Assembly (NCBI RefSeq): GCF_002000485.1
Contig: NZ_MLAJ01000002.1
Location: 124,001 to 188,000 of the forward strand
Direction: 5' to 3'
Source: Rodentibacter ratti
GTDB lineage: Bacteria > Pseudomonadota > Gammaproteobacteria > Enterobacterales > Pasteurellaceae
DNA length: 64,000 nt
The notes beneath the pieces were generated by a model. The model was given only the letters and a program-made list of their open reading frames with translations, was not told the origin of the DNA and did no database searches. The position numbers were made by a program, and so were the translations under genes. Shown piece by piece: positions 29,148 through 39,306 of the stretch (positions within the stretch are counted from its first letter, which is position 1; every line of letters starts with the position of its first letter).

Positions 29148-30092
29148 TTAGTAAAACTCAATGCCTTCAATGCTATTGGTGACTCTTGTGCCGGCTTCGC
29201 CTTTGACAATGCGTTCAATGTCATTTAACGATCCAATAACCGCCTCTTTACCGGTGGCTTTTACGAAATTGATCACCGCTTTCACTTTTGGTCCCATAGA
29301 ACCCGGCGCAAACTCTGAAGCAAGAGTTTCTAGAGCCTGTGGATTGGCTTTGGTTATTTGTTTTTGATCCGGTTGGTTGAAATTCACACAGGCTGCGGGA
29401 ACGTCGGTGGCGATTATAAATAAATCCGCCTCTAATTCTTGAGAAATCACGGCTGTACATAAATCTTTATCCACCACAGCTTCAACGCCTTGTAGTTCCC
29501 CTTTCTCATTATAATAGCTTGGTATGCCGCCACCGCCGCCACAAATGACAATGTTATGATTGGCTAATAAAGCTTTCACCGAGTCAATTCCTGTCACGGA
29601 TTTTGGTAAAGGGCTTGGTACGGCACGGCGATAATATTGCCCATCTGCCATCACTGCCCAGCCTTTTTCTGCCGCCAGCTTTTCCGCCTCTTCTTTGGAA
29701 TAAACTTGCCCAATGGGTTTGCTTGGCTTTTCAAACGCCGGATCTTTTGGATCTACAATCACCTGGTTTAATACCGTAATCGTTGGGGTTTGTGGCAACA
29801 GATTGGTTAATTCTTGTTGCAACATATAACCGATCATTCCCACGGTTTGCGAAACCAGTACATCGAGCGGATAAGGCTCAATTTTTGAATCTTGTGCATG
29901 ATAGGCGGCATGTTGCAATGCTAACAGTCCGACCTGTGGCCCATTGCCATGGGAAATCACCAATTCATTTTCTTGTTTAATTTTTGCCAATTGTTCTGCC
30001 GCAATACGAATATTGGCAGACTGATTTTGAGCCGTCATCGGCTCCCCTCTTTTTAATAAGGCGTTTCCGCCTAATGCAACGACAATTTTCAT
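29148..30092 (-). CDS. arcC: Carbamate kinase
   Basis: Makes ATP from carbamoyl phosphate and ADP, the last step of the arginine deiminase pathway. N terminus [20 protein letters not shown] is diagnostic, followed by [18 protein letters not shown], the nucleotide-binding [14 protein letters not shown] and [10 protein letters not shown], and the C-terminal [13 protein letters not shown]. 314 residues, standard length. It lies 70 bases after arcB, separated by a hairpin. Arginine deiminase (arcA) and an antiporter are not in this window. Confidence 0.96.
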   Translation of the reverse strand: MKIVVALGGNALLKRGEPMTAQNQSANIRIAAEQLAKIKQENELVISHGNGPQVGLLALQHAAYHAQDSKIEPYPLDVLVSQTVGMIGYMLQQELTNLLPQTPTITVLNQVIVDPKDPAFEKPSKPIGQVYSKEEAEKLAAEKGWAVMADGQYYRRAVPSPLPKSVTGIDSVKALLANHNIVICGGGGGIPSYYNEKGELQGVEAVVDKDLCTAVISQELEADLFIIATDVPAACVNFNQPDQKQITKANPQALETLASEFAPGSMGPKVKAVINFVKATGKEAVIGSLNDIERIVKGEAGTRVTNSIEGIEFY

Positions 30093-30119
30093 TTTACTTT
30101 CCTTTTAATTGATAAAAAA

Positions 30120-30151
30120 ATAGCATCGTTAATTAATATTTACGATGCTAT
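30120..30151 (-). terminator. Terminator-like hairpin between arcB and arcC
   Basis: ATAGCATCGT (30120-30129) pairs perfectly with ACGATGCTAT (30142-30151), 12-base AT loop; on the minus strand it is followed by a run of seven T. It lies just after the arcB stop, so arcC may be expressed by read-through or from its own promoter. Confidence 0.75.
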
Positions 30152-30161
30152 CTATAATTTA

Positions 30162-31166
30162 CTATGCCAAACTTGCCACCATCACAGCTTTAATTGTGTG
30201 CATTCGATTTTCGGCTTGCTCAAATGCCACATTTGCCGGTGACTCAAATACGTCTTCTGTCACCTCAATACCATTTGCCAACTGAGGATATTTTTCTGCA
30301 ATTTCTTTCCCCATTTTGGTTTCACTATTATGGAATGCCGGTAAACAATGCATAAACTTGACTCTTGGATTACCCGTGCGTTTCATTAATTCCGGTGTGA
30401 CTTGGTAAGGCATTAACATATCGATTCGCTCCGCCCAAGCCTCAAGTGGTTCACCCATAGAAACCCATACATCCGTATGCACAAAATCTACCCCTTTGAC
30501 CGCGAGATCAATATCGTCGGTAACAGTGATACGTGCGCCGGATTGTGCGGCAAATTCTTGACACATTTTCACAAGTGAATCTTCCGGTAATAAGCCTTTC
30601 GGTGCACAAATGCGTACATCCATACCTAATTTTGCACCAATTAACAATAAAGAATTCCCCATGTTATTACGCGCATCGCCAATGTACACATAGCTAATTT
30701 GGCTCAGTGGTTTCTCACAATTTTCAATCATTGTTAGAACATCAGCAAACATTTGGGTAGGATGAAATTCATCGGTTAAACCATTAAATACCGGCACACC
30801 TGAATATTGTGCAAGTTCATTTACGGTAGATTGTTTAAACCCACGATATTCGATGGCATCATACATTCTACCTAGTACTCGCGCGGTATCTTTCATTGAT
30901 TCTTTATGCCCAATTTGTGAAGAATTCGGATCAATATAAGTTACGTGTGCACCTTGATCGTAAGCAGCCACTTCAAAAGCACATCTCGTGCGAGTTGACG
31001 TTTTCTCAAAAATAAGTGCAATATTTTTACCGGTTAAACGAGGTTGTTCGGTTCCCGCATATTTTGCTCTTTTTAAATCTCTCGCTAAGTCCAATAAGAA
31101 TCGGATTTCACGCTCAGTATGATTCACTAAACTTAGTAAATGTCTGTTTTTAAGATTAAACGCCAT
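30162..31166 (-). CDS. arcB: Ornithine carbamoyltransferase
   Basis: Interconverts carbamoyl phosphate plus ornithine with citrulline. 334 residues. The carbamoyl-phosphate loop is [14 protein letters not shown] with STRTR, then [20 protein letters not shown] in near-family form ([10 protein letters not shown]), [12 protein letters not shown], and the ornithine-binding MHCLPAFH with HCLP. The neighbour arcC suggests the catabolic ArcB role, but catabolic and anabolic forms cannot be told apart from sequence here. The upstream region has a strong PurR-type operator. Confidence 0.95.
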   Translation of the reverse strand: MAFNLKNRHLLSLVNHTEREIRFLLDLARDLKRAKYAGTEQPRLTGKNIALIFEKTSTRTRCAFEVAAYDQGAHVTYIDPNSSQIGHKESMKDTARVLGRMYDAIEYRGFKQSTVNELAQYSGVPVFNGLTDEFHPTQMFADVLTMIENCEKPLSQISYVYIGDARNNMGNSLLLIGAKLGMDVRICAPKGLLPEDSLVKMCQEFAAQSGARITVTDDIDLAVKGVDFVHTDVWVSMGEPLEAWAERIDMLMPYQVTPELMKRTGNPRVKFMHCLPAFHNSETKMGKEIAEKYPQLANGIEVTEDVFESPANVAFEQAENRMHTIKAVMVASLA

Positions 31167-31217
31167 AGTTGCTTCCTTTTTTCTCGTGTGTTGATAAAAA
31201 ATCGCGAAATTCTAGCA

Positions 31218-31233
31218 AAGCAAACGTTTGCGT
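31218..31233. promoter_or_regulatory. PurR-type operator upstream of arcB
   Basis: AAGCAAACGTTTGCGT fits every fixed position of the E. coli PUR consensus ANGCAANCGNTTNCNT and shares the 12-bp palindrome GCAAACGTTTGC with the purM site. It is 52 bases upstream of the arcB ATG, in the promoter region. Another LacI-family repressor is possible. Confidence 0.75.
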
Positions 31234-31295
31234 TCAAGAAAAAAGTGAAAAATAGGAGAAATAGAGGAGAATAGTAAAAAGTGCGGTAAAAAATA

Positions 31296-31313
31296 GGGAT
31301 GCTTTCGCATCCC
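31296..31313 (-). terminator. Terminator of sdaA
   Basis: GGGATGC and GCATCCC form a 7-bp stem with a TTTC loop; on the minus strand it is followed by TATTTTTTACC. It starts 12 bases after the sdaA stop. Confidence 0.85.
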
Positions 31314-31324
31314 ATGATAGTTTA

Positions 31325-32692
31325 TTAGGTACAAACAATTTTTACCGCCAACCCGCCTTGCGAAGTTTCACGGTATTTTGCATTCATATCTTTACCTGTT
31401 TCGTACATGGTTTCAATCACTTTATCGAGCGTAACTCGAGGATTGGTGGTACGGCGCAATGCCATACGGGCCGCATTAATCGCTTTCACCGAGGCAATCG
31501 CATTACGTTCAATACAAGGCACCTGAACTTGTCCGCCAACAGGATCACAAGTTAAGCCAAGATTATGTTCCATAGCAATTTCCGCCGCAATACATACTTG
31601 CATTGGATTTGCCCCAAGAATCTCAGCCAAGCCTGCCGCCGCCATAGAGCAAGCCACACCGACTTCCCCTTGACACCCCACTTCAGCACCGGAAATCGAG
31701 GCATTCATTTTATAAAGCGAACCGATCATTCCCGCCGCTAACAAATAACGTTCAACCGTCTCAGGTGTTAAAGGTGAGATAAATTTATCATAGTAAGAAA
31801 GCACCGCCGGAATAATACCACAAGCACCATTTGTCGGGGCAGTGACAACCCGTCCTCCTGCTGCATTTTCTTCATTCACAGCAAGGGCAAACATATTCAC
31901 CCAGTCAATAACACGCATCGGGTCATTGGATAAATTCGTATTGGCTTCTAACATTCGATATAAGGATGCGGCACGGCGAGGCACACGCAACGGCCCCGGC
32001 AAAATGCCTTCAGTATGTAGCCCGTGATCAATACAAGCCTGCATGGTTTTCCACACATTGTCTAAATGTGCACTTACCGCTTCTTTTCCATGTAATGCAA
32101 TTTCATTTTCAAGCATCACCGTGGAGAACATTAAGCCGTTTTCGCTGCAATGTTTTAAAATATCTTCTGCATTTTTATAAGGATAAGGCACGCTAACCGG
32201 GCTTTCTTCTTCCTGACCGAAATGCGCTTCATCTACGATAAAACCACCACCGATCGAGTAATAAGTTTGACGGTAAAGTTCTTTACGATCTGCATCTAAT
32301 GCAGCGATCGTCATACCATTTTCATGTAATTTCAAAAAAGTACTGTGAAAAATGAGGTTATTATCAAAATCAAACTTCACCGTTTTCTCGCCTTGAGCGA
32401 TCGGTAACTGTGCCGTTTCTTTCACTTTTTCGATAAAACCGGGAATGAGATCAATATCTACATCATGCGGTAAATAGCCGGCAAGCCCCATGATGATCGC
32501 AATATCCGTATTATGACCACGCCCTGTCATAGAAAGGGAACCATAGACATCTACATGGATTTCGGTTGTATTTTCAAACTGACCAAGCTTAATAAGATCA
32601 TCAACAAATTGTTTACCCGCTTTCATTGGGCCAACAGTGTGGGAACTGGACGGCCCAATTCCCACTTTAAACATATCAAATACGCTAATCAT
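31325..32692 (-). CDS. sdaA: L-serine ammonia-lyase (iron-sulfur)
   Basis: Deaminates L-serine to pyruvate and ammonia using an oxygen-sensitive [4Fe-4S] cluster. 455 residues, single chain. The beta domain has VGIGPSSSHTVGPMKAGKQF at the N terminus; the alpha domain holds the cluster cysteines around GAEVGCQGEVGVACSMAAAG and CDPVGGQVQVPCIERNA. It lies 46 bases downstream of the serine transporter gene sdaC in the same direction: together they import serine and burn it to pyruvate. Confidence 0.97.
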   Translation of the reverse strand: MISVFDMFKVGIGPSSSHTVGPMKAGKQFVDDLIKLGQFENTTEIHVDVYGSLSMTGRGHNTDIAIIMGLAGYLPHDVDIDLIPGFIEKVKETAQLPIAQGEKTVKFDFDNNLIFHSTFLKLHENGMTIAALDADRKELYRQTYYSIGGGFIVDEAHFGQEEESPVSVPYPYKNAEDILKHCSENGLMFSTVMLENEIALHGKEAVSAHLDNVWKTMQACIDHGLHTEGILPGPLRVPRRAASLYRMLEANTNLSNDPMRVIDWVNMFALAVNEENAAGGRVVTAPTNGACGIIPAVLSYYDKFISPLTPETVERYLLAAGMIGSLYKMNASISGAEVGCQGEVGVACSMAAAGLAEILGANPMQVCIAAEIAMEHNLGLTCDPVGGQVQVPCIERNAIASVKAINAARMALRRTTNPRVTLDKVIETMYETGKDMNAKYRETSQGGLAVKIVCT

Positions 32693-32738
32693 ATATTTCT
32701 CGTTAATTAAGATAAGCTAAACTAAAATTCTAAGCTGC

Positions 32739-33968
32739 CTATAATAATCCATATACGACCGCAGAGATAGCTATTAATCCCATTATGGTTACAAATACAT
32801 TACTAAAGCGACCTTGATAACGTTTCATTGCCGGTACTTTACGAATAGCATACATTGGCATAATAAACAGAATCATCGCAATAATTGGACCACCAAGAGA
32901 TTCAATTAAGCCAAGAATACTTGGATTGATAATTGCAACACCCCACAGAGTAACTAAGAAGAAAAGTGCGGTTGCATAATTTAATTTTTTACGGTTAACC
33001 GACTCACCTTTCATTTTTAAGTACAATCCTTCTAAGCCTTCACGAGCCCCCATGTAATGACCAAAGAAAGAACTGGTAATTGCTAAAAATGCAACTAATG
33101 GTCCAAAGTAGGAGATATAAGGATTATCGAATTTGTTCGCGAGGAAAGACAAGATACTAATATTTTGTTCTTTTGCTGCCAATAATTCTTCCGGTGTTAA
33201 AGTTAATACACAGCTGAATACAAAGAACATGACAAAGAAAAGTAAAATCGTTGATGTGCCTTTTTCAGTACGCTCAATATGGCGTTCGGTAAGATCAAAT
33301 TCTTTATATTCACGGTATTGTGAGCAAGTAAAAGAAGAAATTGCCGGAGAATGATTGAAAGAGAACACTAAAACCGGAATCGTCACCCATAATGTAGTAA
33401 GAAAACCACTTGCAGTTGGAAATTCCTGTAACATAGAACTGTTCCATTCCGGAATTAAATAAATTGATAATGCAAATAAAATAAGTACCAACGGATATAC
33501 AAGCCATTCCGTAATTTTTAACATCACTTTTTCATTGAATAGCATCACTGAAATTAGTACAGCAATTAAAATAAAAGAAAGTAACGCACGATTAGGTGAT
33601 GCCATGCCAAGTTGATTAACAATAAAAGAATCTACGGTATTAGTAATACCGTTGCCATAGATCAACAAGATTGGAAAAATTGCAAAAAAGTACAATAAAG
33701 TAATCAATTTGCCCGCAGTTTTACCAAAATGCTCTTCCACTACTTCAGTGATATCACTGCCCGGATTTTTGGAAGAAAGAACAAAATATGCTAAACCACG
33801 ATGTGCAAAATAAGTCATTGGTCCGACTAAAATTGCCATAATGACTAACGGCCAGAAACCACCCATACCTGCATTAATCGGTAGGAACAAAACACCGGCA
33901 CCCACTGCCGTACCAAATAAATTTAACATCCACGATGCATCAAATTTATTCCATTTTGAATTTTTCAT
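32739..33968 (-). CDS. sdaC: Serine:H+ symporter SdaC
   Basis: Inner-membrane transporter of the HAAAP family with about eleven hydrophobic segments. I start at ATG 33968 ([20 protein letters not shown], 409 residues); a start five codons earlier has no better support. Signature features: [20 protein letters not shown] at residues 19-38 and the [12 protein letters not shown] region. The neighbouring sdaA indicates L-serine as substrate. A good CRP site lies 125 bases upstream of the start, fitting catabolite control. Confidence 0.94.
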   Translation of the reverse strand: MKNSKWNKFDASWMLNLFGTAVGAGVLFLPINAGMGGFWPLVIMAILVGPMTYFAHRGLAYFVLSSKNPGSDITEVVEEHFGKTAGKLITLLYFFAIFPILLIYGNGITNTVDSFIVNQLGMASPNRALLSFILIAVLISVMLFNEKVMLKITEWLVYPLVLILFALSIYLIPEWNSSMLQEFPTASGFLTTLWVTIPVLVFSFNHSPAISSFTCSQYREYKEFDLTERHIERTEKGTSTILLFFVMFFVFSCVLTLTPEELLAAKEQNISILSFLANKFDNPYISYFGPLVAFLAITSSFFGHYMGAREGLEGLYLKMKGESVNRKKLNYATALFFLVTLWGVAIINPSILGLIESLGGPIIAMILFIMPMYAIRKVPAMKRYQGRFSNVFVTIMGLIAISAVVYGLL

Positions 33969-34092
33969 AATAAAGACCTTCAAAAATTAAAAAAGAAATT
34001 AATTTACTGTCAATTATTCAGGTAAGCACCTGAAAATCTGGCGCGCATAATATGCTTTAAGAAAATGAAATTCAAAGGAATATTTTTAGAAA

Positions 34093-34108
34093 TGTGATCT
34101 AGATAACA
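34093..34108. promoter_or_regulatory. Probable CRP site upstream of sdaC
   Basis: TGTGATCTAGATAACA matches TGTGAN6TCACA at 9 of 10 positions when read left to right (TAACA for TCACA). It is in the 180-base gap between epmA's terminator and the sdaC start. Confidence 0.55.
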
Positions 34109-34148
34109 GTTTTTCAGAGATTAAATGAACAAAATTTGGTTTAGATTA

Positions 34149-34187
34149 AAGTGCGGTCAAAAAGCAATCAATATTTTAACCGCACTT
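34149..34187 (-). terminator. USS-pair terminator of epmA
   Basis: AAGTGCGGT (34149-34157) pairs with ACCGCACTT (34179-34187), with inner AAAA/TTTT pairing, 21-base spacer. It lies 8 bases past the epmA stop. Confidence 0.75.
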
Positions 34188-34195
34188 GCTACTAC

Positions 34196-35179
34196 TTAAG
34201 AGTTATCAATAGAGAAAGAGAGCACATCTTTAATACTGAGAGTATTTAAGGCAATCATAATTAAACGATCTACACCTAAGGCAACACCTGATGTATTTGG
34301 GATCCCTGCTTGCAATGCACTGAGGAGACGCTCATCTATTGCCCGTTCCGGCAAACCCATTTTTTCACGCTGACGATTATCTTGCTCAAAACGGCGACGT
34401 TGCTCGCCAGCATCAGTTAATTCATGAAAGCCATTGGCGAGTTCTAATCCTTTATAATAAAACTCAAAACGTTCTGCTACACGCTGATCTTCCGGGCTTA
34501 ATTGGGCTAGTGCGGCTTGTGAGGAAGGAAAATGGTAAATCGCTACCGGAGCATCTTGCCCAATTTTTGGCTCAACTACTGCGCTAAATAAAAACTGCAA
34601 TAACGTATCGCGATCCTCATCCTCTTCTGCCATAAAATGATGTTGATGCGCCGCCTCTACCAATTCTTTACGGCTTGCAGAAAGCGGATCAAGCCCTACA
34701 TATTCTTGGAAAACAAACTGGTAACTCATACTTTCTGCCGGCTTACAATCAAGAATCTGTTGGAGTAAATCATCTACTTCATTAATCAAACGGTACATAT
34801 CAAAGTGCGGTCGATACCATTCCAACATAGTAAACTCGGGATTGTGACGATTACCAGCCTCCTCATTGCGAAATACTTTGCTAATTTGAAAGATAGGCCC
34901 GCTACCCGCAGCCAATAGCCGCTTCATATGATACTCAGGACTGGTTGAAAGCCATAATGTTTTCGACTGTTCATTAAGCGGGGCAATAAATTCCGTGCTA
35001 AACGTAGAAAGGTGAAGATCCGTCACACCAAATTCACTCAGCACCGGGGTTTCAACTTCAAGTAAACCACGATCGGTAAAAAAACGGCGGATTTCAGCAA
35101 TAATTTTTGCTCTGGCAAGTAAATTTTTAATGGAGGCAGAAGGTTGCCACGACACAGTTTTCGGAGTAAGTGCGGTCAT
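34196..35179 (-). CDS. epmA: Elongation factor P--(R)-beta-lysine ligase EpmA
   Basis: Class II lysyl-tRNA-synthetase paralogue that attaches beta-lysine to Lys34 of EF-P. Start at 35179 ([20 protein letters not shown], 327 residues) matches the E. coli N-terminal SWQPSAS; the frame runs 35 codons further without homology. Motif 1 ends [16 protein letters not shown]; motif 2 is [20 protein letters not shown]; motif 3 region is [13 protein letters not shown]-like ([16 protein letters not shown]). The anticodon-binding domain of LysRS is missing, as expected. The first codons ATGACCGCACTT carry a reverse USS. It is divergent from frdA, the usual gammaproteobacterial layout. Confidence 0.96.
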   Translation of the reverse strand: MTALTPKTVSWQPSASIKNLLARAKIIAEIRRFFTDRGLLEVETPVLSEFGVTDLHLSTFSTEFIAPLNEQSKTLWLSTSPEYHMKRLLAAGSGPIFQISKVFRNEEAGNRHNPEFTMLEWYRPHFDMYRLINEVDDLLQQILDCKPAESMSYQFVFQEYVGLDPLSASRKELVEAAHQHHFMAEEDEDRDTLLQFLFSAVVEPKIGQDAPVAIYHFPSSQAALAQLSPEDQRVAERFEFYYKGLELANGFHELTDAGEQRRRFEQDNRQREKMGLPERAIDERLLSALQAGIPNTSGVALGVDRLIMIALNTLSIKDVLSFSIDNS

Positions 35180-35327
35180 TTTTTCTGTTGTTTTCTTAAT
35201 GAAATCATAATTAATCCGAGCATTGTAAACGAGGCTATTTGATAACTCAACTTTCCCTCCCGTCATCGTTAAAAAGCATACCAAATAAAAAGTTTTCTCA
35301 TTTGATTTACTTAGATAAATTAACTTT

Positions 35328-35343
35328 TTTGAGGTAGATCACA
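35328..35343. promoter_or_regulatory. CRP-like site in the epmA-frdA intergenic region
   Basis: TTTGAGGTAGATCACA matches TGTGAN6TCACA at 9 of 10 positions. About 20 bases upstream, TTGATTTACTTAGA (35302-35315) carries one perfect FNR half-site (TTGAT). frd operons are normally anaerobically induced, so an FNR role is plausible but the second half-site is weak. Confidence 0.45.
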
Positions 35344-35470
35344 AAATTCGCAATTTCTCCGGAATTCCGCCTAAAAAAAGTTATTAATTTGTAAAAAAAA
35401 TGGCACAATGCCTCTGCTCACCCTTTAAGGGAATTTTTATTTATACTTTACTACATGATTGGAGGATATC

Positions 35471-37270
35471 GTGCAAACAGTTAATGTCGATATTGCAATT
35501 GTTGGTGCTGGCGGCGGCGGATTACGTGCGGCAATTGCAGCAGCAGAAGCAAATCCTAATTTAAAAATCGCATTGGTTTCAAAAGTTTATCCAATGCGTA
35601 GCCATACGGTTGCGGCAGAAGGTGGCGCAGCAGCAGTTATTAAAGAAGAAGATTCCTATGATAAACACTTTCACGATACTGTTGCCGGCGGCGACTGGTT
35701 GTGCGAACAAGATGTTGTAGAGTATTTTGTAGAACATTCTCCGGTAGAAATGACCCAGTTAGAACGTTGGGGCTGCCCTTGGAGTCGTAAAGCTGATGGT
35801 GACGTGAATGTACGTCGTTTCGGTGGAATGAAAATCGAGCGAACTTGGTTTGCCGCGGATAAAACCGGTTTCCATTTATTACATACACTTTTCCAAACCT
35901 CAACACAATTCCCTCAAATTCAACGCTTTGACGAGCACTTCGTGTTAGACATTTTAGTCGATGATGGTCACGCACGTGGTATGGTCGCAATGAATATGAT
36001 GGAAGGTACGTTGGTTCAAATTAATGCCAATGCGGTGGTGATCGCAACCGGCGGTGGTTGTCGTGCATTTAAATTCAACACAAACGGCGGCATTGTAACC
36101 GGTGACGGTTTATCCATGGCATATCGTCATGGTGTACCGCTACGTGATATGGAATTTGTACAATATCATCCAACCGGCTTACCAAATACCGGTATTTTGA
36201 TGACTGAAGGTTGTCGTGGTGAAGGCGGTATTTTAGTTAATAAAGATGGCTATCGTTACCTTCAAGATTATGGACTAGGTCCTGAAACACCAATCGGCAA
36301 ACCTGAAAATAAATATATGGAACTAGGGCCTCGCGATAAAGTTTCCCAGGCTTTCTGGCAAGAATGGAAAAAAGGGAATACTTTAAAAACGGCTAAAGGT
36401 GTAGATGTTGTGCATTTAGATTTACGCCATCTCGGTGAAAAATACTTACACGAACGCCTTCCGTTTATTTGTGAATTATCCAGTGCCTATGAAGGCGTAA
36501 ATCCGGTCAATGAACCAATTCCGGTACGCCCTGTTGTTCACTATACTATGGGCGGTATTGAAGTTGATTTCAATAGTGAAACCCGTATTAAAGGCCTATT
36601 TGCTGTGGGCGAATGTGCTTCTTCCGGGTTACACGGCGCAAACCGCTTAGGTTCTAACTCATTGGCAGAACTTGTTGTACTTGGTCGCGTCGCCGGTGAA
36701 TATGCGGCACAACGTGCCGTTGAAGCCCAACCGGCAAATCAAAGTGCGGTTGATGCTCAAGCTAAAGACGTTGTCGCACGTTTAGAAGCCCTTCATAAGC
36801 AAGAAGGTGACGAATCTTGGTCTGAAATCCGTGATGAAATGGGTACCGTGATGGAAGAGGGTTGTGGTATTTACCGTGACCAAGCGAGTATGCAAAGAGC
36901 GGTTGATAAAATTGCAGAATTAAAAGAGCGTTATAAACGTATCCGTGTTGCAGATAATTCAAGTGTATTTAACACCGATGTGCTTTACACCGTTGAATTA
37001 GGTTACATCCTTGATGTAGCACAATCTATCGCTAACTCAGCTATCGAACGTAAAGAATCTCGTGGGGCGCATCAACGCTTAGATTACACTGAACGTGATG
37101 ATGTCAATTATTTAAAACACACCCTTGCTTTCTACAATGAGAATGGTGCACCGCGCATTGAATACAGCCCGGTGAAAATCACTAAATCCCAACCTGCAAA
37201 ACGTGTTTATGGTGCGGAAGCAGAAGCTGCCGAAGCTGCTGCGAAAGCTAAGGAGCAAGCAAATGGCTAA
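35471..37270 (+). CDS. frdA: Fumarate reductase flavoprotein subunit FrdA
   Basis: Catalytic subunit reducing fumarate to succinate in anaerobic respiration. GTG start at 35471 ([20 protein letters not shown]), chosen because GGAGG lies 5 bases before it and the protein then begins as in E. coli; a TTG four codons earlier would destroy that spacing. 599 residues. FAD-binding GAGGGG, the covalent-FAD His in [15 protein letters not shown], active site [15 protein letters not shown] and [14 protein letters not shown], and [15 protein letters not shown]. The last 8 bases overlap frdB. Confidence 0.98.
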   Translation: MQTVNVDIAIVGAGGGGLRAAIAAAEANPNLKIALVSKVYPMRSHTVAAEGGAAAVIKEEDSYDKHFHDTVAGGDWLCEQDVVEYFVEHSPVEMTQLERWGCPWSRKADGDVNVRRFGGMKIERTWFAADKTGFHLLHTLFQTSTQFPQIQRFDEHFVLDILVDDGHARGMVAMNMMEGTLVQINANAVVIATGGGCRAFKFNTNGGIVTGDGLSMAYRHGVPLRDMEFVQYHPTGLPNTGILMTEGCRGEGGILVNKDGYRYLQDYGLGPETPIGKPENKYMELGPRDKVSQAFWQEWKKGNTLKTAKGVDVVHLDLRHLGEKYLHERLPFICELSSAYEGVNPVNEPIPVRPVVHYTMGGIEVDFNSETRIKGLFAVGECASSGLHGANRLGSNSLAELVVLGRVAGEYAAQRAVEAQPANQSAVDAQAKDVVARLEALHKQEGDESWSEIRDEMGTVMEEGCGIYRDQASMQRAVDKIAELKERYKRIRVADNSSVFNTDVLYTVELGYILDVAQSIANSAIERKESRGAHQRLDYTERDDVNYLKHTLAFYNENGAPRIEYSPVKITKSQPAKRVYGAEAEAAEAAAKAKEQANG

Positions 37271-38033
37271 TTCACCAGTAATGAATGTGGAAGTTTTACG
37301 CTACAACCCTGAAAGCGATCAAGAACCACATTTAAGCACTTACCAAGTGCCTTATGACAACCAAACCTCTTTACTTGATGCGTTAGGTTATATTAAAGAT
37401 AAACTTGAACCTTCCCTTTCCTACCGTTGGTCTTGTCGTATGGCAATCTGTGGTTCTTGTGGAATGATGGTTAACAATAAGCCAAAACTGGCCTGTAAAA
37501 CTTTCTTGCGTGATTACAGCGGTCATATGCGTATTGAACCATTGGCAAACTTCCCTATTGAACGTGATTTGGTGGTAGATTTAAGCCACTTTATTGAAAG
37601 TTTGGAAGCGATCAAACCATACATTATCGGCAACGAAGCTCCGGCATTAGATGGCAAACCACATCCATCGGCAGAACTTGCGAAAAGCCGTACGAAACAA
37701 ACCCCGGCACAACTTGAAAAATACCGTACTTTCTCAATGTGTATTAACTGTGGTTTATGTTATGCCGCTTGCCCACAATTCGGTTTAAACCCTGAATTCT
37801 TAGGACCGGCAGCGATCACTATGGCTCATCGTTATAACCTTGATAACCGTGACCATGGAAAAGCACAACGTATGCCATTGTTAAACGGTAAAAACGGGGT
37901 GTGGAGCTGTACTTTCGTGGGTTATTGTTCTGAAGTCTGTCCAAAACACGTGGATCCGGCTTCTGCAATTAACCAAGGTAAAGTAGAAAGTGCCAAAGAT
38001 TATGTTATCTCTATGCTAAAACCAAAAGGCTAA
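37263..38033 (+). CDS. frdB: Fumarate reductase iron-sulfur subunit FrdB
   Basis: Electron-transfer subunit with three Fe-S clusters. Start ATG 37263 ([20 protein letters not shown], 256 residues), with AAGGAGC upstream inside frdA; the frame is open 20 codons further in the end of frdA without homology. [2Fe-2S]: [13 protein letters not shown] and a later Cys. [4Fe-4S] and [3Fe-4S]: [15 protein letters not shown] and [18 protein letters not shown]. Length and motifs are those of the four-subunit enzyme. Confidence 0.98.
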   Translation: MANSPVMNVEVLRYNPESDQEPHLSTYQVPYDNQTSLLDALGYIKDKLEPSLSYRWSCRMAICGSCGMMVNNKPKLACKTFLRDYSGHMRIEPLANFPIERDLVVDLSHFIESLEAIKPYIIGNEAPALDGKPHPSAELAKSRTKQTPAQLEKYRTFSMCINCGLCYAACPQFGLNPEFLGPAAITMAHRYNLDNRDHGKAQRMPLLNGKNGVWSCTFVGYCSEVCPKHVDPASAINQGKVESAKDYVISMLKPKG

Positions 38034-38043
38034 GGGGGAAGAA

Positions 38044-38454
38044 ATGTCAGTAACTGTAAGTAAACGCAAAAAATATGTTCGCCCGATGACGGCTACTTGG
38101 TGGCAAAAATTAGACTTCTACAAAGCCTATATGCTGCGTGAAGCTACCTCAATCTTTGCTGTGTGGTTCTGTATTGTGCTGCTTTATGGCGTACTCTGTC
38201 TTGCCAGTAATCCTATCCCAGGACACGGCATTTTTAGCTTTATTGAGTTTTTAAGAAACCCAATTGTGGTGATCTTAAATATCCTTACGCTGGTCGCCAC
38301 ACTTTACCATACCGTCACCTATTTCTTAATGACACCAAAAGTGATGAACATCATTGTCAAAAATGAACGTTTACCACATCATGTCATCAGAAATGCACTT
38401 TGGGCTGTGACTGCGCTTATCAGCGTGATTGCATTAGTTTTAGCTTATATTTAA
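38044..38454 (+). CDS. frdC: Fumarate reductase membrane anchor FrdC
   Basis: One of two hydrophobic anchors that bind menaquinol. 136 residues, three hydrophobic helices. N terminus KRKKYVRPMTATWWQKLDFY, with the conserved RPMTATWW, and YMLREATSIFAVWFCIVLLY. It lies 10 bases after frdB. The presence of a menaquinol-dependent reductase fits with menF-menD-menH later in the window. Confidence 0.96.
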   Translation: MSVTVSKRKKYVRPMTATWWQKLDFYKAYMLREATSIFAVWFCIVLLYGVLCLASNPIPGHGIFSFIEFLRNPIVVILNILTLVATLYHTVTYFLMTPKVMNIIVKNERLPHHVIRNALWAVTALISVIALVLAYI

Positions 38455-38466
38455 GGGAGAGAAAAA

Positions 38467-38811
38467 ATGGTTGATAAAAATCCAAAACGCTCCGGCGAGC
38501 CACCGGTATGGTTACTTTTCGGTGCAGGTGGTACAGTAAGCGCAATTTTCTTTCCTGTGGTGATTTTAATCTTGGGTTTGTTACTTCCCTTTGGTTTAAT
38601 TGACCCGGTAAACCTCGTCACTTTTGCCTATTCTTGGATCGGTAAACTTGTGATTCTCGTGCTAACCATTTTCCCAATGTGGTGTGGTTTACACCGAATT
38701 CACCACGGGATGCACGATCTTAAAATCCATGTACCGGCAGGTAACTTTATCTTCTATGGTTTAGCAACTATTTATACCATTTGGGTATTATTTGCGGTGA
38801 TTGGTTTATAA
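38467..38811 (+). CDS. frdD: Fumarate reductase membrane anchor FrdD
   Basis: Second anchor subunit, 114 residues with three hydrophobic helices. [20 protein letters not shown] at the N terminus and the [18 protein letters not shown] motif with conserved histidines are diagnostic. It ends the frdABCD operon and is followed by a strong terminator. Confidence 0.96.
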   Translation: MVDKNPKRSGEPPVWLLFGAGGTVSAIFFPVVILILGLLLPFGLIDPVNLVTFAYSWIGKLVILVLTIFPMWCGLHRIHHGMHDLKIHVPAGNFIFYGLATIYTIWVLFAVIGL

Positions 38812-38824
38812 GCAAATCAGATAT

Positions 38825-38857
38825 AAAAAATAGCGAGTTTTATACTCGCTATTTTTT
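38825..38857. terminator. Bidirectional terminator between frdD and ndk
   Basis: AAAAAATAGCGAG (38825-38837) pairs with CTCGCTATTTTTT (38845-38857), 13-bp stem, loop TTTTATA. Symmetric A and T tails suit both converging genes. Confidence 0.95.
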
Positions 38858-38874
38858 TATCTCCAATAATATTA

Positions 38875-39297
38875 TTAATAGTTACAAATTTCCGAATCAG
38901 CAAAGAAATAGGCAATTTCACGATTTGCACTTTCGATGCTATCCGAGCCGTGAACAGAATTTTCACTCTGACTTAATGCAAAATCCTTACGAATCGTTCC
39001 TTCTTCTGCATTTTCCGGATTTGTTGCCCCAATCAAAGTGCGGTAGTTTTTTACGGCATTTTCTTTTTCCAATACCGAAACCACAACAGGCGCAGACATC
39101 ATGTAATCCACTAATGGCTCAAAAAATGCCTTGCCTTGATGTTCGGCATAGAACCCCTCAGCCTGCTCTCTCTTTAAATGTACCATTTTGGTTGCAACAA
39201 TTTTAAATCCATTTTGCTCAAAGCGCGCCAAAATTGCCCCAATAAGGTGACGTCTCACCGCATCAGGCTTAATAATTGAAAGTGTTCTTTCTGCCAT
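38875..39297 (-). CDS. ndk: Nucleoside diphosphate kinase
   Basis: Exchanges phosphate between nucleoside tri- and diphosphates through a phospho-His. 140 residues starting [20 protein letters not shown]; the active-site His is in [39 protein letters not shown] is also conserved. It lies 9 bases after pepB. In H. influenzae pepB-ndk border the hmg polysaccharide locus in the same way. Confidence 0.97.
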   Translation of the reverse strand: MAERTLSIIKPDAVRRHLIGAILARFEQNGFKIVATKMVHLKREQAEGFYAEHQGKAFFEPLVDYMMSAPVVVSVLEKENAVKNYRTLIGATNPENAEEGTIRKDFALSQSENSVHGSDSIESANREIAYFFADSEICNY

Positions 39298-39306
39298 ATT
39301 TCATCC

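Noticed and set aside
35459-35470. TTG at 35459 as the start of frdA
   Set aside because: It lies before the strong GGAGG ribosome binding site; GTG 35471 has correct spacing and gives the E. coli-like N terminus MQT.
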